Below, one piece after another: positions 17,382-28,691 of a stretch of 64,000 bases of DNA. The translations under genes and the position numbers were made by a program. Under the pieces are notes generated by a model, which was given only the letters and a program-made list of their open reading frames with translations, made no database searches and had not been told where the DNA came from. The stretch is from JAWKTV01 sp041398905 (GTDB taxonomy: Bacteria; Planctomycetota; Planctomycetia; Planctomycetales; Planctomycetaceae), in contig JAWKTV010000006.1 of assembly GCA_041398905.1 (NCBI GenBank), positions 259,333 to 323,332 on the forward strand, in the 5' to 3' direction. How positions within the stretch are numbered: position 1 is the first letter of the stretch; the number at the start of each line of letters is the position of its first letter.

Positions 17382-20300
17382 GTCGCCACCCGGGATCTGT
17401 TGTTAGGAGTCAACTTGATCTGTGACGCCGGGATCAACCCGCACGCGAACGCCAGCAGTTTGAGGGGGTGCAACGTGGGCGTGGACGTGCCTTGCTCCAT
17501 CTGCAGTTTGCAACTGCTGCACTCGGCGAGCCCAATTTGCAGGTCGGGCTGCCGCATCCGATCGATGAGGTCCGCGCCGATCCGCATCGACATCGCGAAG
17601 TTCTTCTGCGTCAAGCCGTACGCCCCCGCCATGCCGCTGCAACCGAGTTCCAGCGGAACGAGTTCCAGGTTCGGAATCTTCTCCAAGAGTTCCAGCCAAG
17701 GCGACAGCCCCGCGAGCGCGCGGGTGTGACAAGGCGTATGATACGCGGCCGTGACGGGCAGTGACTTCGGTTGGAACCGCGGATGTTTGTCGATGCGACA
17801 CTGTCGCAAGAACGCGCCGGCTTCATACGTCTGGCTTGCGATCGCTTCCAGGTCCGGATGCTCGACCAGCCACGGGTACTCCTGCTTAAGCGCGATGGCG
17901 GCGGCAGGTTCGGTACAGACGATCGGGTGACCTTCGCGGGCGAACGGGGCGAGCCGCCCGCACGTTCACCAGCCGCCATTCCACGGGCCGCCTCAAGGTC
18001 CCCGCGGAGATCATCGCCATGCCCGAAGCCGTCTGTTCCGGCGGGACGTAAACGGGAATGCCGATCAACTCCAGCAGACGAACGAACGACCACGCAAGCT
18101 GCGTGTCGTGATAGTTGGCGTAGTGATCGACGAAGTAGACGACAGTCCCCCGCGCGAGCGGTCCGCTACGCACCGAATGGGTCTTCCCGACGCTGCCAAG
18201 AAACGTCCGCGAAGCGAACCGCGGGAGCTTGCGATCGCGAGCGATGCCGACAACCCGTTCCAGCAGCCATCGCGCAGTACGACTGTTGAGCAGCCAATTG
18301 GACACCGGAGCGAGGATCTGCCCGAGGCGGCCAAACGAATGAGCGTGCGCTAGCGCCCAGTCACCGCGGCGCAACCCATTCGCCGCGACGTACCGCGACT
18401 TGGCCTCAATCGCGAGATGCGGAATATCAACATGAGACGGGCACTCGATCTGGCACTGCTTGCAGTTGAAGCAGTAATCCGCGACCCGTTTCATCTCCTC
18501 GCTCGCGGCGGCTCCACTGTCGAGGAATCCCGTCAAGACCATGCGGACCGCGTTCGCCTTCGCCCGGGGTGAGGCGGCCTCGTCGGGTTGTTCGCGAAAC
18601 AGCGGACACATCCGCAACTGGGCATCATCGGTCCGGCAGACGCCGCAGCCATTGCACCGCAGCGCCTCGTCGGCCAATTGTTCGCGGCTCCAGACCAGTT
18701 GCAGCGGCACAAGCCCCTCCGCCTCGACAGCCCCTGTCGTCTCGGGGGAGACGACGGTCGCCGTGTCGTTCGAGTCCGTCGCGACCGCAGTGCGGGCCGG
18801 CAGCGCGCGGAAGTTCTGGATCGTCAAATGCGGATTGTCGGAAACGATCTTTCCCGGATTCAGCAGGTTGTGCGGATCGAAGATATCCTTCACTTCGCGG
18901 AACAGCCGGTACATCGGCCCGTATTGCGTGCGCAGGAAGCTGGTGCGAGACAGCCCGTCGCCATGCTCGCCGCTGATCGTTCCGCCGACCGAAAGCACAA
19001 CGTCGTACAACTCCCGCGCGAGCGCTTCGATCTTCTGTGCGTCGGCCGAGGTGGGCAGCGGCAGGAAGGGTCGCAGGTGAATCTGCCCGGAAGCGGCGTG
19101 GGCGTACAGAGACGCGGTGACGCGATACTTCTGCATCAACTGCTGAGCGCGCCGCAGCGTCTCGCGAAGCATCGGGGGCGGCACGGCGATGTCCTCCACA
19201 AACGGCTGGGGGCGGGTCGCGCCGGTCAACCGAGTGAGGTTCGGGACCACCTTTCGGGGCAGTGACCAGAGGAAGTCAATCTCCTCCGGACGGTAGCCTT
19301 CCGCCGCGATCTGCATGCTCGCATCGGCCGCGCGGGCCGCATCGATCGTCAGGCGAATCCGCTGCCTCGCCTGCGCCTCGGTATACGCGGTCTGCTCGAT
19401 GATCAGTGCCGCCTCGGCCGTCTGCGGGATGATTCGTTCGAACCGCGCGTCCGCGTCCCGTCCCAGCGAGAGGAGCCGGCGGTCGATCAGGTCACAGGCG
19501 CTTGGCTGCTGCTCGACGAGCCGCTGCACGCTGTCGAGCGCCACATCCATCCGGCCGAACAGCAACAGCGCGACGCCACGATGCGGAGGAATCGGGATCG
19601 TGTGCAGCGTCGCCGACGCGAACATGCCCAGCGTCCCTTCCGAACCGACCAGCAACCGCGGAACGTTGACATGTTCGTCCGCCAGCAATCCCCGTAAGTG
19701 GTAGCCGGCACAGTTCCGGATCAGGCCGGGTTGCCGCTGCAATATCAGATCGCGATTCTCCTTGAGAAGATGCGCGAGCCGGCTGACGGCGATCCGTTGA
19801 AAGGTGAACGTGTCGGTGTCGCCCGGCCCGCCGCGATGCCGCGTCATCTCCAGTGACTCGTTGCCCCACACGCAGCGGACACCGCCCGCATGCACCGTGT
19901 CGATATTCACCACATGGTCACGTGTCGAGCCGACGCGGATCGCGTGTGATCCTGCCGCATCCACACCGAGCATGCCCCCGATCGTGGTGACGGAAGCGTT
20001 CGACGGATCAGGCGGAAAGTACCGTCCCTGTTGACGCAGGCGGGCGTTGAGCGTGTCGAGCACAACTCCGGATTCGACTTCAACCGTCTCTTCACCAATC
20101 GATCGAATGTTCGTCAGATAGCGCGAGCAGTCGACGATCAATCCACCGCCCAGACCGCCGCCGGCAAGTCCAGTCCCTGCACCGCGCGGAACGAGCGCGA
20201 AATTGAACTCCTCCGCATATCGAGCGAGAACCTGCAAGTCTTCGACATGCCGGGGGAAGGCGACTCCCAGCGGGGCGATCTCGTACAGGCTGGCGTCGGT

Positions 20301-20468
20301 GGCGTACAGGGCCTGCGAAACACGATCGAACCGCAGGTCTCCCGCGAAGGAACCTGCCAAGTCTTCGGCGATGCGTTGCTGGCGTGCTTCCAAGGGCCGT
20401 GTGTTGCGAGATTGCCTGGCGAAGAAAGATGTCGTGGTGCCCCGTGTTGGCGAGCTGGTCGGTCTCAT
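17378..20468 (-). CDS. FAD-linked oxidase/Fe-S dehydrogenase (GlcD-GlcF fusion, D-lactate/glycolate type), frameshifted
   Basis: A fused enzyme of about 1,000 residues. The N-terminal PCMH-type FAD-binding domain shows VPRGAGTGLAGGGLG and DPSNASVTTIGGMLG; a FAD-oxidase C domain follows (LYAHAASGQIHLRPFLP; SGEHGDGLSRTSFL, the metal/substrate histidine region). Next come two 4Fe-4S motifs, RCNGCGVCR and CFNCKQCQIECPSHVDIP, and finally a CCG/heterodisulfide-reductase-like tail (YHTPCHTRAL; ELGCSGMAGAYGL). The last part, from about 17990 to 17378, is in another frame from the body, with one or more indels near 17960-18010. The family oxidises D-lactate, glycolate or D-2-hydroxyglutarate and passes electrons to the membrane. 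The exact start is uncertain; 20468 is the first ATG of the open frame. Confidence 0.88.
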
Positions 20469-20563
20469 TCAATCAGTCAACCGCAGAGCGCCACATACGC
20501 GACTGCATGAACACCACCGTTCACGCTGTCGACCATTCACGCGAACCAAGTGGCACGTCGTCG

Positions 20564-21070
20564 TCAGTGAGACGGACTAGCGGGCGCGGCAGGTCCGGCG
20601 GGCGGCGAACCCCCGGTCTGTTCGGTTCGTAACCGCTCCTGCCGGTACCTCTCACCCAGTTCGTGATTGTACGCCCCGAAGTTCTCATCCGCAGTACCGA
20701 CATGGTGCCGTGCCTGACAACGGTAGCAGACGAGCACATCCGGCATCACCCAGTACAAAACCATGTCGAGCAATCCGAAGCCGGCGAGAATGCCGAGCGC
20801 GATCGCAGGATAGTGATAGGCCCACGCAATGCTGCTGAAGATCGCTCCCGCCGCGACCATCAGCAGCCCCAGCGCCTGGGAAAAGTCCTTCTGACGCCAA
20901 AGGTCTTCGTTGCCACAGCCAAGGCAGCGGGCGGGCTGCTCGCCTTGCCAGGCTCCCGCAGGCAAGCTCTGAACATAATGGCACGCGGCGCAAGTAACTG
21001 ATGTGTCCTCGCGCGCGACGGTCGTTCGTTGCAACTGATCGCAACGATGGCAGGGGTAGGTAAGTTGCAT
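20564..21070 (-). CDS. Zinc-ribbon membrane protein of unknown function
   Basis: 168 aa. Three CxxC-type knuckles are visible: YPCHRCDQ and VTCAACHY at the N-terminus, CLGCGNE around residue 50, and a further VCYRCQARHH after the membrane part. Two hydrophobic segments (ALGLLMVAAGAIFSSIAWAY and AIALGILAGFGLLDMVLYWV) form a hairpin, which puts both zinc-binding ends on the same side of the membrane, probably in the cytoplasm. The C-terminus is a Pro/Ala-rich tail. No enzymatic motif. It is transcribed towards the dehydrogenase gene, 95 bases upstream of it, and may be in the same transcript. Confidence 0.7.
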   Translation of the reverse strand: MQLTYPCHRCDQLQRTTVAREDTSVTCAACHYVQSLPAGAWQGEQPARCLGCGNEDLWRQKDFSQALGLLMVAAGAIFSSIAWAYHYPAIALGILAGFGLLDMVLYWVMPDVLVCYRCQARHHVGTADENFGAYNHELGERYRQERLRTEQTGGSPPAGPAAPASPSH

Positions 21071-21211
21071 GTCGACATTCTAGCGAAGCAGCCGCGCGCC
21101 GCCGCTGGCCGGCCACCCGCCGCGATGAAGCTCCCGGAGTCGGGATCGAAGTTCGGCGATGGCATCAACGCGGACATCTGGCCCGGAACACGAGCTGTCC
21201 TCGCCGGCTCT

Positions 21212-22753
21212 TTACTGGGCACCACTGTTCACCGCTTCATCGCGGTAGAACCAGTCGGGGAAGTCGTGCCCTGCGCCGCGGCCGCGGAGTCGCAGGTTCT
21301 GAATGCCGCCACGATCCGCGTTGAGCGGAATGTACATTCCACCCGTCTCCTCCAGCATCTCGAAGAGTTGCCGATTGAGCTGCTTGACCGTCTGCGCGTG
21401 CTGTTGGCTGTTGATCAGATTCGTGCGTTCGAGGGGGTCGTTCTGGAGATCGTACAGTTCGTCGGTGTCCCAGATGCCGAAGTAGTGGATGTACTTCCAG
21501 CGATCCGTGCGGACTGCGTGCATGGTTGGCGTCTGCGGGAAGTTGCGTTCCCAGTAGTACTCGTAGAGCAATGCGTCGCGCCATTCGACCTGCCGGCCCT
21601 GCAGGATCGGCAGGAAGCTGCGGCCGTGCATGTGTTTCGGTGTCCGCAGCCCGGCCGCCTCGAGTACCGTGGGGCCGATGTCGATGTTGGCGACGACCTT
21701 CTTGATGGTCTGGCCTCCCGGAAAGAGTTGCGGGCAGTGCGCGAGCATCGGCACCCGCATCGACGCTTCATAGGCATGACGCTTGTCGATCAGCCCGTGC
21801 TCGCCAAAACAGAAGCCGTTGTCGCCCATGTAGATCACCAGCGTGTCCTGCAGTTGACCGCGATCCTCCAACGTCTGCAGCACCCGACCGACGCTGTCGT
21901 CCACGGCCAGCAGCGTCTCGCAGTAATTCCGGTAGTACTCCGCGATGTCGAGCGAACTGTGATAGGGGAAGTCGACGCCGTGCCAACTGTTCCGTTGGTC
22001 CTGGACCCACCGCGGCTTGCTGGCGAAGTTCTCCGGGGTGTCGGCCATCGTCAGGGGTGGCACGACCACGGCATCCTTGTAGCGGCCCTTATGTCGTTCG
22101 GCGGGGGTGAAGTTGGCATGGACGGCCTTGTGCGACAGATAAATGAAGAACGGCTGTTCGCGATCGATGCCCTTCAGCCAGTCGAGGCAATAGTCGGTGA
22201 TTTCGTCGGTAATGTACCCCTGCTGCGGCACCCGCTCGCCGTCGACGTTGATGCCCGACTTCACCGGCAGGTAACTCCCCTGACCGCGAAAGCTAACCCA
22301 ACGGTCGAAACCGGGCCGTGGATCGTCCGACTCGCCGCCCATGTGCCACTTGCCAAAGAAACCCGTCTTGTAGCCCGCCTGCTGGAGGTACTGCGGAAAG
22401 AACACCGTCCCTTCCCGGACCGGGTTGTTGTTGTCGACCACGCGATGCTGATGGGCGTATTGACCGGTCAGAATGGAAGCCCGGCTCGGCGAGCACAGCG
22501 ATGTCGTCACGTAGGCGGCCGTGAGGTTCGCCCCGCCGGCAGCAAGCCGGTCCATGTTGGGGGTCTCCAGAAACGGATGCCCCATGCAGCCCATCGCGTC
22601 AAAGCGATGGTCGTCGACCAGAATGAAGACGACGTTACGCGGCCGGGAACCCTCGATCGGTGCGAGTTCCAGTTGCGGCGGATCGGCGGCGATGGCGGAA
22701 CCGGTACAACACATCAGCGAACAAAGCAGCATGATCGCAGTTCGATATCGCAT
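21212..22753 (-). CDS. Sulfatase, secreted (arylsulfatase/heparan-type)
   Basis: 513 aa from the ATG at 22753, which follows a GAGGAAAG ribosome-binding site. A signal peptide (AIMLLCSLMCCTGSAIA) directs export. The formylglycine signature is C87-S-P-S-R91 (SLCSPSRASILTG), with C87 the residue oxidised by an FGE-type enzyme. Metal ligands are seen in VFILVDDHR at the start and MGDNGFCFGEHGL later. GFFGKWHMG and HKAVHANF are typical S1-family active-site stretches. It hydrolyses sulfate esters, most probably on sulfated polysaccharides; the subfamily cannot be assigned by eye. The frame is intact. A formylglycine-generating enzyme is not encoded in this window. Confidence 0.95.
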   Translation of the reverse strand: MRYRTAIMLLCSLMCCTGSAIAADPPQLELAPIEGSRPRNVVFILVDDHRFDAMGCMGHPFLETPNMDRLAAGGANLTAAYVTTSLCSPSRASILTGQYAHQHRVVDNNNPVREGTVFFPQYLQQAGYKTGFFGKWHMGGESDDPRPGFDRWVSFRGQGSYLPVKSGINVDGERVPQQGYITDEITDYCLDWLKGIDREQPFFIYLSHKAVHANFTPAERHKGRYKDAVVVPPLTMADTPENFASKPRWVQDQRNSWHGVDFPYHSSLDIAEYYRNYCETLLAVDDSVGRVLQTLEDRGQLQDTLVIYMGDNGFCFGEHGLIDKRHAYEASMRVPMLAHCPQLFPGGQTIKKVVANIDIGPTVLEAAGLRTPKHMHGRSFLPILQGRQVEWRDALLYEYYWERNFPQTPTMHAVRTDRWKYIHYFGIWDTDELYDLQNDPLERTNLINSQQHAQTVKQLNRQLFEMLEETGGMYIPLNADRGGIQNLRLRGRGAGHDFPDWFYRDEAVNSGAQ

Positions 22754-23130
22754 CGGAAGGCTTTCCTCATTCTCTGTTGACGTCTCAAGTGCCTGATCGG
22801 ACGACGGGCGGCGCGCAAACACGTCGCACACCGCGAGTCGGTTGGAATCGAGGTTAGCCGATCTCCAACACCGCCGCACTCCGATCCCCGGCTTGGTCCG
22901 CGTGGCACGCCGCCGCTGACTGGGCACGACGCACGGACATTGCCACGACGTGATCACGCGACGGCATGGCGCGGTGCGTGGCACCATGAGCTGACCTACC
23001 GGTGATGGAGAGGTCTCTCTAAGATCGCAGCCGGAATCACGTGATTGAAATGGCCGTGTTGCCGTCTCGCCCCTTGGGGCCAATCCGCGTTGAATCAACA
23101 TTGGCCCCTGGACCACACCGCCCTGACACG
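22754..23130. other. Divergent intergenic region
   Basis: 377 bases between the sulfatase (minus) and the HD hydrolase (plus). It carries the sulfatase ribosome-binding site at its left edge. I see no consensus promoter, repeat or further gene. Confidence 0.5.
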
Positions 23131-24534
23131 ATGTCCCGCGACTTCACCAACGAGAGCCTCTCGCACGATCCGATTCACGGGTATATCGCCTTCACGTCGC
23201 GGCAAGGGCTGCCGGCGGACGAGGTCTCCGAGCAGGAGATCATTGACCATCCCTGGGTACAGCGGATGCGGCACATCCACCAGTTGCAGACCGCCTGGTG
23301 GGTCTTCCCCTCCGCGGAGCATATGCGGTTTCAGCATGTGCTGGGAGTGATGCACCTCGCAAGCCGCGCCGTCAGCCAGTGGTACGATTCACTCGCCGAG
23401 TGCTGCCCGAACGTCCCTTCAAAGGCTTACGTCGAAAGTCTCGCACGACTGGCCGGGCTGCTGCACGATGTCGGACACGGGCCATTCGGACACTTCTTCG
23501 ATGACCAGTACCTCGACCAGTACGGCATCACCCACGAGGACATCGGCGGAGCGATCATCGAACGGGACCTCGGCGACCTGATCCAGGGCGTTCGTCGGAA
23601 TCCGAACGGGAAGCTGCTGCCGCTGGAGCAACTCGACCCCCGACAGGTGTCGTGGCTCATTCGCCGCCCCAAAGGCGGTGTCGACGACGAGGGGCAGCCC
23701 GACTGGCTCAAGAGACTTCGCTCACTTTTTAGCGGCATCTACACCGTCGACAATATGGACTTCGTCCTCCGCGACGCCTACATGGCCGGCATCAACACCA
23801 AGGCGTTCGATGTCGAGCGGCTGCTGCACTACAGCTTTTTCACCAAGCGAGGACTCACCATACACGCGCGTGGTCTGCCGACGCTGCTGCACTTCATCGA
23901 AACCCGCGCGAACCTCTTCCGCACCGTCTACTTCCATCGCACCGTCCGGGCGCTCGATTTGTCGCTCGAAGAACTCTTCCCGGAAACGATGCCCCGGCTG
24001 TTCGATGGCAACCCGCTCGACAACCTGGCCGCCTACCGGCACCTGCACGAGTCTTCGCTGCTGGTGGATGTGCAAAGGTGGGCCGATAGTGCCGATGCGG
24101 AACTCCGTGCCCTTGGCGAGCGCTGGCGGGCCGTCCTCAGTCGGGAGGCCGGCTGGAAGATGGCCGTCGAACGGACAATCAACTTCCACACCGCAGGTGC
24201 GGAAAGAATGTCGATTTTCTCCGAACCCGACCTGGTACTGACCCGCGTGCGAAAGCGGCTGCCGCGCGAGTTGCGGGACGTTCCACTGCAGATCGACGTG
24301 GCGAAGCACTACCACCGACCGAGTGGCCGCCTGCCCGCGGGTGGACAGAACTACCTGCTCGACCCCGCCCACGGCCAACCGCAGGAACTGAGTGACGACG
24401 AACTGTTCCGCGCCCTCCCGATGAGCTTCCTGATCTTCCGCATCTACTCGCAGGACCACACCCTCGACTCCGCCCTGCACGCGGCCCTCACCAGCGTGCT
24501 GGGTGACGCCAGCGACGCGAAGACAAACATGTAA
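23131..24534 (+). CDS. HD-domain phosphohydrolase (dGTPase/SAMHD1-like)
   Basis: 467 aa from the ATG at 23131; an in-frame extension to 23041 is possible but unlike protein. The N-terminus DPIHGYIAFT and the segment QRMRHIHQLQTAWWVFP are characteristic of the SAMHD1/YdhJ-type HD family. Metal ligands: H69 (RFQHVLGVMHL), H112-D113 (LLHDVGHGPFGH) and a later D in VDNMDFVLRDAYMAG. The family hydrolyses (d)NTPs to nucleosides and triphosphate, or acts on related phosphoesters, in the cytoplasm. The frame is intact. Neighbours do not indicate a pathway. Confidence 0.9.
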   Translation: MSRDFTNESLSHDPIHGYIAFTSRQGLPADEVSEQEIIDHPWVQRMRHIHQLQTAWWVFPSAEHMRFQHVLGVMHLASRAVSQWYDSLAECCPNVPSKAYVESLARLAGLLHDVGHGPFGHFFDDQYLDQYGITHEDIGGAIIERDLGDLIQGVRRNPNGKLLPLEQLDPRQVSWLIRRPKGGVDDEGQPDWLKRLRSLFSGIYTVDNMDFVLRDAYMAGINTKAFDVERLLHYSFFTKRGLTIHARGLPTLLHFIETRANLFRTVYFHRTVRALDLSLEELFPETMPRLFDGNPLDNLAAYRHLHESSLLVDVQRWADSADAELRALGERWRAVLSREAGWKMAVERTINFHTAGAERMSIFSEPDLVLTRVRKRLPRELRDVPLQIDVAKHYHRPSGRLPAGGQNYLLDPAHGQPQELSDDELFRALPMSFLIFRIYSQDHTLDSALHAALTSVLGDASDAKTNM

Positions 24535-24712
24535 GGCCGGCGGATCGCGTGCTGGTAGCATGTGACGACTCCAACACAAAACGCCGTTCCGCTGCTCGCG
24601 TGACCGCTTGCACGGTGATTTGAGTTTCACTCGTCCGTCGACGCACCATCTCACGCCTGAGGTGGGACTGCCGCCGGCCAACACCGACTCCCCGCCATCA
24701 AACGGTTATCAG

Positions 24713-26065
24713 ATGCCCCAGCCGAAGAATCGTGTCGCACGTCGTGAAGCGCTGAAACGCTGTGTCGCGATCGCCGCGCCGCTCGTCATCCCGGCATCCG
24801 CGCTTGGTCTCGACGATCGAGCACCGCCGAGCGAGCGAATTCGCCTCGGCATGATCGGCTGCGGGGGGAAGGGGATGGATCACCTACGGAGTTTCCTGAA
24901 GTATCAGGATGTCGAAATTGTGGCGGTGTGCGATGTCGATCGGCGACATCACCGCGACAGGCTCGACGGCAAGGGGCCGACGTTTGGACTCGAACCGGCC
25001 CTCGAAGCGGTCAAGGCCCGTGCGGTACAGCAGGCGAAAGGAGGCGGCGGCAGCAATTGCTTTGGGGCGGCGGACTATCGTGAGTTGTGTGGCCGCGGGG
25101 ATGTCGACGCAGTGGTGGTGGCGACGCCGGATCACTGGCACGCCGAGTGCGACCTAGAAGCAATCAAGCAGGGGAAGGATGTTTACGCCGAGAAGCCTTT
25201 GACGCACTTTTTCGACGAAGGACGGGCCGTCGCCAATGCCGCGAAGGGGGCGGGCATCGTCTTTCAGACCGGTTCACAGCAACGCTCGGAAGGGAACTTC
25301 CGCCGGGCCGCTGAACTGGTCCGCAACGGCGTGCTGGGAACGATCGAGCGCGTCGAGGTAGGACTGCCCGCCGGATACCTGATGGTGAACGGCGACTCAT
25401 CACGGACGACGGTGCCGGCGACGCTCGACTACCAGCGCTGGACCGGTCCCGCACCGATGCTGCCGTATCTGCAGCCGCGTGTCCACCGCTGGTGGCGCGG
25501 CCACTCCGCCTATGGCCGCGGCACGCTGATGGACTGGATCGGCCATCACAACGACATCGCCCACTGGGGGCTGGACATGGACACCAGCGGCCCAACTGAG
25601 GTCGCGGCGATCGATTGGACATGGCCCTCGACCGACATCTACGACACCCCGGTCGAGTTCACGGTCGAGTCGAAATACGCGAGCGGCACGACGGTCGTGA
25701 TCTCTTCCCGCAACCCGCTGGGGACGAAGTTCATCGGCAGCGAAGGCTGGGTGTACGTCGACCGGGGAAAGCTCCAGGCGTCGAACATGGATTGGACCAG
25801 GCCGAGTTTCGATCCCGGTGACGTCACACTGCACCATTCCAACGATCACCGCCGCGACTGGCTCGATGCCATCAAGACGCGGGGTGCGACGATCTGTCCC
25901 GCCGAGACCGGTCACCGCTCCATCACGCCGGGGCATCTGGCTTTCGTTTCGCAGGCGTTGGGGCGGCCAGTCCGTTGGAATCCCGAGGAGGAGACCTTCC
26001 GCGACGACGCCGAGGCGACGACGTTATTGCGGCACCGCTACCGGGAGGGCTGGGAGCGCGGCTGA
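24713..26065 (+). CDS. Gfo/Idh/MocA-family oxidoreductase with Tat-like signal
   Basis: About 450 aa. The N-terminus NRVARREALKRCVAIAAPL resembles a twin-arginine signal followed by a short hydrophobic stretch. The Rossmann motif is GMIGCGGKGMDHL, strand 2 ends in VCDVD, and the catalytic lysine region is DVYAEKPLTH. The middle part has VVVATPDHWH and FQTGSQQRS, typical of the planctomycete and Bacteroidota clade of secreted oxidoreductases, some of which oxidise or epimerise glycans using tightly bound NAD. WRGHSAYGRGTLMDWIGHHNDIAHWGL is the conserved metal-site-like region of that clade. The substrate is unknown. It sits 179 bases after the HD hydrolase gene on the same strand. Confidence 0.92.
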   Translation: MPQPKNRVARREALKRCVAIAAPLVIPASALGLDDRAPPSERIRLGMIGCGGKGMDHLRSFLKYQDVEIVAVCDVDRRHHRDRLDGKGPTFGLEPALEAVKARAVQQAKGGGGSNCFGAADYRELCGRGDVDAVVVATPDHWHAECDLEAIKQGKDVYAEKPLTHFFDEGRAVANAAKGAGIVFQTGSQQRSEGNFRRAAELVRNGVLGTIERVEVGLPAGYLMVNGDSSRTTVPATLDYQRWTGPAPMLPYLQPRVHRWWRGHSAYGRGTLMDWIGHHNDIAHWGLDMDTSGPTEVAAIDWTWPSTDIYDTPVEFTVESKYASGTTVVISSRNPLGTKFIGSEGWVYVDRGKLQASNMDWTRPSFDPGDVTLHHSNDHRRDWLDAIKTRGATICPAETGHRSITPGHLAFVSQALGRPVRWNPEEETFRDDAEATTLLRHRYREGWERG

Positions 26066-26253
26066 GAGCAGAGGGGCGAAAGCCGTTCAGATACGGCTCA
26101 CGGAGCCGACGCGTTCGGAGGAGTCGCGGGGGGGCCTCGAAAAACTCCTCCTCATCCTCCGAGGAACACAACGACACCCGCGAAAATGTGGGTAACGTTG
26201 AGGCAGGAGCCTGACCTACGGAACTGGCCGGGCCACACCGCGGAAACTGTTCC

Positions 26254-28691
26254 TCATGGAAAATTGGTTTCGGATTGACCGTTTTGCCGCTGCGTGACGA
26301 ACCGTATCGTCATTTCGCCGAAACCTTGTGGGACAAATTCAGCAGCGTTCATTTTCGAAGGGTTAAGAGAACTGAGCGTCCGCCAGCGAGGACCATCGGA
26401 AGCGGCGAATCCGATCTCAAAAGGGGGGGCGACCTCCCGCAGTGGCTGATTCGCGGGCGGCTGGAACAGAATTTTTGCGGTCGCGATGTCTTCCATCCTT
26501 CGCGTGGAAAGAACGACGTTGCGCCCCGGATCAAGTTGAATCTGGTTTGTTCCGCTCGCATCATTCCAGCGCACGCCGAACTGAATTCGCCTGGACGTCG
26601 AATTGCGGACGCGGAAAAATGCAAACGAATCATCGGCGCGGGTTCCGCTCCACGTGCCATCGGGTGGGCCAAGTCCTTCACCGCGCCACCAATTACCGGT
26701 GAACTTGCTGAACAGTCCTCGTTGATCTCCGTCGGTCGTCGACATCTTGAATTCGAAGATGCCGTCTGAACCACCCAATCGCCACTTGCCAAAGATCACA
26801 ATCTGTTCGAAACGTTCGCGGAGTTCAAAGCTGACCTCTCGCAGTTCACCAACGATCCCATTCGGGAGAAGGTATCTCCCGCGCTGGCCATCGAAAGTCA
26901 AGCGAGCCGACTGGTTCCCACCGGAAGTTGTGTATTCCGTTCGCCAGGAGCTTCGTTGAAGTTCCTCAATCACCATCTCAAGATTGGGACGTTCGGTATG
27001 GATGTCGGGAAATTCATCAAGATCATCCTCACCAAAAGGCGACCCCGGTGACGGCGTGTAAGGTCCCATTCGTCCTTCGCGAGTCCATCCGGACGGAGGA
27101 TCATGCTGCCAAACGATCCCCGTTCCGCTTTTGGGCAGGAACCAAACGGAGTCGCTTTCGGGCCAGGCGCGAAAATAACCGAAGTTGAGGCGATACAGTT
27201 CATCAGCATCGGAAAAGGGAGTTCAGACAAAGTGGTCGGCATGACCATTGCCTCCTCAAAGAACTCCGTCTCATCATCGCTTCGACGAAACGCCGTCTTC
27301 TGCGTCACGTCCAACCATTGCCATTCGCGATCGTCTCCAAGCAAGGACTTCTCTATCCCAAAGCTCTTTTCCACATCCTCAGAAGGGCGCTGAGAGGAGA
27401 ATGTGATCTCATAGACTGGCGATTCCGCCGTGGTGAGGAACCCCTGCTCCGGCGCATATCTCGATCGGTGGATCCCAATTGTCCCAACTTCGCTCCCCAC
27501 TACGTGCCTTGACTCGCAGCTTTGCGTGGCGAAGTTGAGGTTCAAGCGAGAATTCGCCGGTACGGTCTCGGTCCGCTCCACTCCGTCGAAGAACCATAGT
27601 TGCGCGGTCTCAGCCACCTGTCGCATGTAGCGAACATCCAACTCTTTGTCGGTCTCATTGACAAGAATTGGACGCCGGCTGAAACGCCGCGCCGGTTCCA
27701 ATCGCGGTTGGTTCCCGGACGGCCAAAGCCCACTGAGATTCTGTTCCAGTTCGATCAATCGCAAGTAATCCACGTCGTTGGGATCGCGGTTTGCAAACTC
27801 CTGCTTGATGCGACCGGTCGCTTCCTCGCGGATCTCTTCATGCAGAAACTGGTGGCGGCGCCGATTGGCGTGATACCATTTGTAACCGAACTTAGCGCCG
27901 ATCACCTGTCCAACAAAATCACCCGGGATCAGCAGGTCATGGAACCGAGCCGGCGTGTAACGAAGCGTGTTTCGATTGACGGGGGATCCGACGGCAATCC
28001 AGGCCAAATGTTGGGTGACGCGCGCTTTCTCGCCAAGAAATTCGACCGTATGAATCGCATTCCGGGCAATCAAGCAACCTTGAGAATGGGTCACCAGCGA
28101 TAGTCGTCGATCGTTGTGGTAGAGCAAATGCGTCAACTGCCGCGTCGTATGATTGGCCTGCGGGTACGGCGGCATGTAGATGGAATCATAAAAGGCTTCG
28201 ATCGCGTCCTCGACCGTGCCGACGCGTTCGCCGTGTTCGTTCGTGTTGGTCGGATTGTACAGCAATTGAACGGGCCTCCCCAACGAGCGGCTCATGTACG
28301 CGGCATCCTCGATCGCTTCGGATTCGATCGTATTGAGCCCGTTGACGTAAACAATGGGATCCCCGGAAAAACCGCCGGGATTGACCAGCTTGAACACTGG
28401 CGGTTCCATCCACAGGGAGGCTCCGCGTGCGACGACCCAGTGTTCCAACGCCTCGCGGCGCTCCTCAAAGAATGGCCCCCAGTTGGCTGGATCGGAAAGG
28501 CGCTTGACACTGGGAAGTATATCCTGCGGCCGAATGGCTCGGCCGAGAGACGGCCCCAGATCCTGCGGCCAGATCGCTCTGGAAACCGGTTGCTGACCGT
28601 TCGAACGGGATCGAAGCCGCCGCCGCTGCTGCCAAATAGGCCCATCTTGCTCTCCCCTGTCAAACAGGTCTTGAAACCTGAGTCGATTCAT
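26254..28691 (-). CDS. Lipase-like alpha/beta hydrolase with beta-rich C-terminus, frameshifted
   Basis: About 800 residues in two frames joined near 27190. From 28691 the protein reads IVYVNGLNTIESEA (an oxyanion-region strand), then a nucleophile elbow, SLVTHSQGCLIARNA, of the G/T-x-S-x-G type seen in lipases. A beta-rich region follows (VNETDKELDVRYMRQVAETAQLW-type), and after the shift GYFRAWPESDSVWFLPK leads to repeats of beta strands such as GTWSGTRADDSFAFF and IQFGVRWNDASG. No signal peptide is visible at the chosen start, so the true start may lie upstream or export may not occur. Esterase activity is inferred from the elbow only; a clear Asp/His partner was not assigned. Confidence 0.7.

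Noticed and set aside
21029..22780. A 583-residue open frame on the plus strand
   Set aside because: Antisense to the sulfatase, which has an intact catalytic signature and ribosome-binding site.
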